Both the position numbers and the translations under genes were made by a program. From Candidatus Falkowbacteria bacterium RIFOXYC2_FULL_47_12 (GTDB lineage Bacteria; Patescibacteriota; Patescibacteriia; Patescibacteriales; XYC2-FULL-47-12), in the NCBI GenBank assembly GCA_001778285.1, contig MFGL01000020.1, positions 91,455-98,717 of the forward strand: a DNA stretch of 7,263 nucleotides. The letters run 5' to 3'. Position 1 is the stretch's first letter, and each line of letters begins with the position of its first letter. Under the pieces are notes generated by a model. The model was not told the DNA's origin. It was given only the letters and a program-made list of their open reading frames with translations, and searched no databases. Below, in pieces: positions 5,449-7,263 of this stretch.

Positions 5449-6564
5449 AGTTGTCTGCGGCACAGTTGTTGTACCTTGCACTGCCGCTGTCTCACCGTCC
5501 GCACCTTCGTTAATTTCCGTGGCTCCCTTCACCTCCGGCGTCGTGCTACTTGTTGCTTCCGCGCTCTCGCCCTCTTTTTGTTCAACCACGTCGCTTGCCT
5601 CCTGCAAAAGCTGTTCAGACTGACTGATTTTTTCCAAAGCGCCGGCGTAATTATTGTCATTGAGCAATTTTTCAGCCTCGGCAATGTTCTGGCTGGCGGC
5701 TTGCGTTTTTTGGCTCGCGCCGCTGTACAACTGAATCCCCTGTTCGGCGCGGCCCAAGCCCGCGCTAAAAACCGTATTTAAATTTTCTTTAACTTCGGAA
5801 ATTTTTTCCTTGGTATTTTCAATTTTATCGGCGACGCGGCGACTCACCTCGACGGAATCCGCGCCCCCGCTCTGGCCGGCCCGCACAATGGTGTTGAGAG
5901 CCTTCAAACTGGCCGCGTCAACGCCCGCGATGGCATCGTCAATTGTTTTAACGTCATCGTCAGTGGAGCGCGCGAGCAATTGCTTTGTTGCCAGCAGTTT
6001 CTGCCGCAGGGCCGTCGTTTTCATGTCAATGTCACGCGCGACTTGGACGGCTGAAGCCGGGTCCTGGCTTTCAATTTTTTCTAAGCCGGCCTGCACGCTC
6101 ATAATTTCCGAGACTAAATTATCCGCCACTTTTTTGAGCTCGGTCTGATTTTGCGCACCGGCAATGCTCGTCATCTCATCCACGCGGCGTTCGGCAAAAT
6201 TCACGCTCAACTTCACCTTGCTCTCCTGGGTAGGCGTCAGAGCAAACTGCGTTTTTTCACCAATCAATTTAACTGTGTACAAAAAACTGCCCGGCGTAGC
6301 CTCGGAAGCGGCACTGATGCTGAAGATGCCGCCGCCGATGACCAAGAGAATAAGCACGGCAACACTCGCCATTGGCTGAGCTAACACGGCTACCTCGTGC
6401 CGAAAAAATTCTCTCACTGACAGCACAAAACCCGCGCCGCGGCTTTCGCTGGTACGGGCCGATGCGGATATCTGCTGCATAAGCATTGCTTTCTGCGTTG
6501 CCTGCGCCGCTATATCCGGTTTGATGTTTTGCAATTCTTTGAGTTGTAGAATAGTATCGTGCAT
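5443..6564 (-). CDS. DUF5667 single-pass membrane protein, likely partner (anti-sigma-like) of the ECF sigma factor
   Basis: 373 residues. Residues 1-60 are probably cytoplasmic, with no cysteine, so no zinc-binding anti-sigma (HxxxCxxC) motif. A membrane helix spans about 62-84 (LAQPMASVAVLILLVIGGGI). Outside it, residues 91-111 read PGSFLYTVKLIGEKTQFALT, the DUF5667 signature, followed by KVKLSVNFAERRVDEM (116-131). The rest is mostly helical and charged, with a tetratricopeptide-like pair of helices near 294-325 (AEAEKLLNDNNYAGALEKIS), and a low-complexity Glu/Thr/Pro tail from 331. It starts 8 bases after the stop of the sigma gene, so the two are surely one operon and may be translationally coupled; no strong ribosome site precedes it. 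The membrane layout and position fit an anti-sigma factor sensing the envelope. The domain call is firm; the regulatory role is inferred from context. Confidence 0.85.
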   Translation of the reverse strand: MHDTILQLKELQNIKPDIAAQATQKAMLMQQISASARTSESRGAGFVLSVREFFRHEVAVLAQPMASVAVLILLVIGGGIFSISAASEATPGSFLYTVKLIGEKTQFALTPTQESKVKLSVNFAERRVDEMTSIAGAQNQTELKKVADNLVSEIMSVQAGLEKIESQDPASAVQVARDIDMKTTALRQKLLATKQLLARSTDDDVKTIDDAIAGVDAASLKALNTIVRAGQSGGADSVEVSRRVADKIENTKEKISEVKENLNTVFSAGLGRAEQGIQLYSGASQKTQAASQNIAEAEKLLNDNNYAGALEKISQSEQLLQEASDVVEQKEGESAEATSSTTPEVKGATEINEGADGETAAVQGTTTVPQTTP

Positions 6565-6572
6565 GGTTTTTG

Positions 6573-7130
6573 CTACTCTTTGATTTCCAAGCCTTTGAGC
6601 GCTTTGAGCGCGCGATGGAGCAGTACGCGTACGGCTCCCCTTTTTTTATCTACAATGGACGCGATTTCGTGGATTGATAGTTCATTTAAATAATGAAGGA
6701 TGAGCACTTCCTGGTATTCGCTTTTTAAACTGCGCAATTTCTCTTCAACGCGGCTTATGGCTAGTTTGCGGTCAATGTCGTCTTCCGTTGAATGTTCATC
6801 GGCAATGGCCCCGGCCGTTTCCAGCGCAACATCTCTTTTCTTTTTGCGCGTGGCGCGATAGTAATCAATGACAGTATTGCGGGCGACTTTATAGATGAAC
6901 GCCTGAAACGATTCCTTAGTTTTGAGTTTGCCCTCCAGCGCGTATTGCCAAATTTTTAAAAATGTCTGCGAGCTCAAATCTTCTGCTTCCTGCCGGTTTG
7001 TTACTTTAAAATAAATAAAACGGTACAACCGTTCGGCGTAAGCGTCATAGAGCGTTGAAAAAGCGTCCGCTTCTTTGTTGTTAAGTCTCGCGACAAGAAT
7101 TTGCTCGCGCAGACTGCCTGGTTTCAACAT
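6573..7130 (-). CDS. ECF-type RNA polymerase sigma-70 factor
   Basis: 185 residues, the usual size for ECF factors. Region 2 covers about 24-97: FSTLYDAYAERLYRFIYFKV, then EAEDLSSQTFLKIW (48-61), and AFIYKVARNTVIDYYRATRKKK (77-98), the part that contacts core polymerase and the -10 element. A short acidic linker (about 100-121) leads to region 4 (about 127-180): LRSLKSEYQEVLILHYLNELS, then HEIASIVDKKRGAVRVLLHRALKAL, the helix-turn-helix that reads the -35 element. Region 3 is absent, as expected. The start is ATG 7130, with no Shine-Dalgarno sequence; the promoter motif at 7135-7160 would start transcription about at the ATG, so the mRNA may be leaderless. It probably directs polymerase to envelope genes in response to the membrane protein encoded next. 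The family is certain; targets are inferred. Confidence 0.93.
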   Translation of the reverse strand: MLKPGSLREQILVARLNNKEADAFSTLYDAYAERLYRFIYFKVTNRQEAEDLSSQTFLKIWQYALEGKLKTKESFQAFIYKVARNTVIDYYRATRKKKRDVALETAGAIADEHSTEDDIDRKLAISRVEEKLRSLKSEYQEVLILHYLNELSIHEIASIVDKKRGAVRVLLHRALKALKGLEIKE

Positions 7131-7134
7131 AATA

Positions 7135-7160
7135 TACGTATAAACATTCAGAGTGTTACA
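7135..7160 (-). promoter_or_regulatory. Possible ECF-sigma promoter of the sigma gene (autoregulation)
   Basis: On the minus strand TGTAAC (7160-7155), exactly 16 bases, then CGTA (7138-7135), continuing as CGTATATT into the ATG. Bacillus SigW promoters read TGAAAC, 16 bases, CGTA, and SigX promoters have TGTAAC at -35. ECF genes commonly control themselves. The predicted start would fall on or next to the ATG at 7130. Confidence 0.45.
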
Positions 7161-7200
7161 ACTGTGCCTTTGGCCATAATTTTCACCTGCAATTTAGCTA

Positions 7201-7230
7201 AAATACACAAAATAAGCGAAGAAATCGCTT
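7201..7230 (-). terminator. Weak terminator-like hairpin of an upstream gene
   Basis: AAGCGA (7214-7219) and TCGCTT (7225-7230) form a 6-base-pair stem with a 5-base loop. On the minus strand it is followed by ATTTTGTGTATTT. It may end a gene lying beyond the right edge. The stem is short, so this is a weak call. Confidence 0.3.
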
Positions 7231-7231
7231 T

Positions 7232-7251
7232 TCGGATGTTATCGGATGTTA
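7232..7251 (+). repeat. Two tandem copies of a 10-base unit
   Basis: TCGGATGTTA occurs twice in a row, followed by GCAGATTG, which may be the start of a decayed copy. The run is close to the window edge and may continue past it. Confidence 0.6.
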
Positions 7252-7263
7252 GCAGATTGAAAT

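Overview
The window looks like part of a Candidatus Patescibacteria (CPR) genome. Three things point there. The 1333-residue surface protein has an N-terminal domain (VYYI / YVFPNE / LRWI motifs) and a W-x-N-G C-terminal motif that I associate with CPR S-layer-like proteins. An ECF-type sigma factor sits beside a DUF5667 membrane protein. A free-standing four-helix-bundle (S23 / 23S rRNA intervening-sequence protein) gene is also present. The phylum is an inference from family recognition. No rRNA or tRNA gene is visible.

All five protein genes lie on the minus strand, so the window is read here from right to left. At 7130-6573 is an ECF-type sigma-70 factor, followed 8 bases later by a DUF5667 protein (6564-5443) with one membrane segment, which fits a membrane-bound partner or anti-sigma factor. 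A gene-free gap of about 530 bases follows (4915-5442). It holds two facing terminator-like hairpins, an inverted duplication of a leader-like sequence, a good extended -10 box on the plus strand and the promoter region of the next gene. The next gene (4914-913) encodes a secreted, cysteine-free protein of 1333 residues made of beta-sandwich-like repeats, the probable S-layer or main surface protein. A strong hairpin terminator follows it.

Downstream, at 344-809, is a compact 466-base unit: a perfect 33-base inverted repeat on each side of a single gene for a 125-residue four-helix-bundle protein. The arms are built of four 7-base units. The unit ends 5 bases before the ATG of the last gene (338 to beyond the left edge), a secreted CARDB-like protein cut by the window.

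Two ideas tie the region together. First, a similar promoter-like motif (GAAC or TAAC, then 15-16 bases, then CGTATA) lies upstream of both the sigma gene and the surface-protein gene, so the sigma factor may control itself and the surface layer. Second, the four-helix-bundle unit resembles a 23S rRNA intervening sequence that has settled between a -10 box and a start codon. Both are hypotheses from sequence alone.
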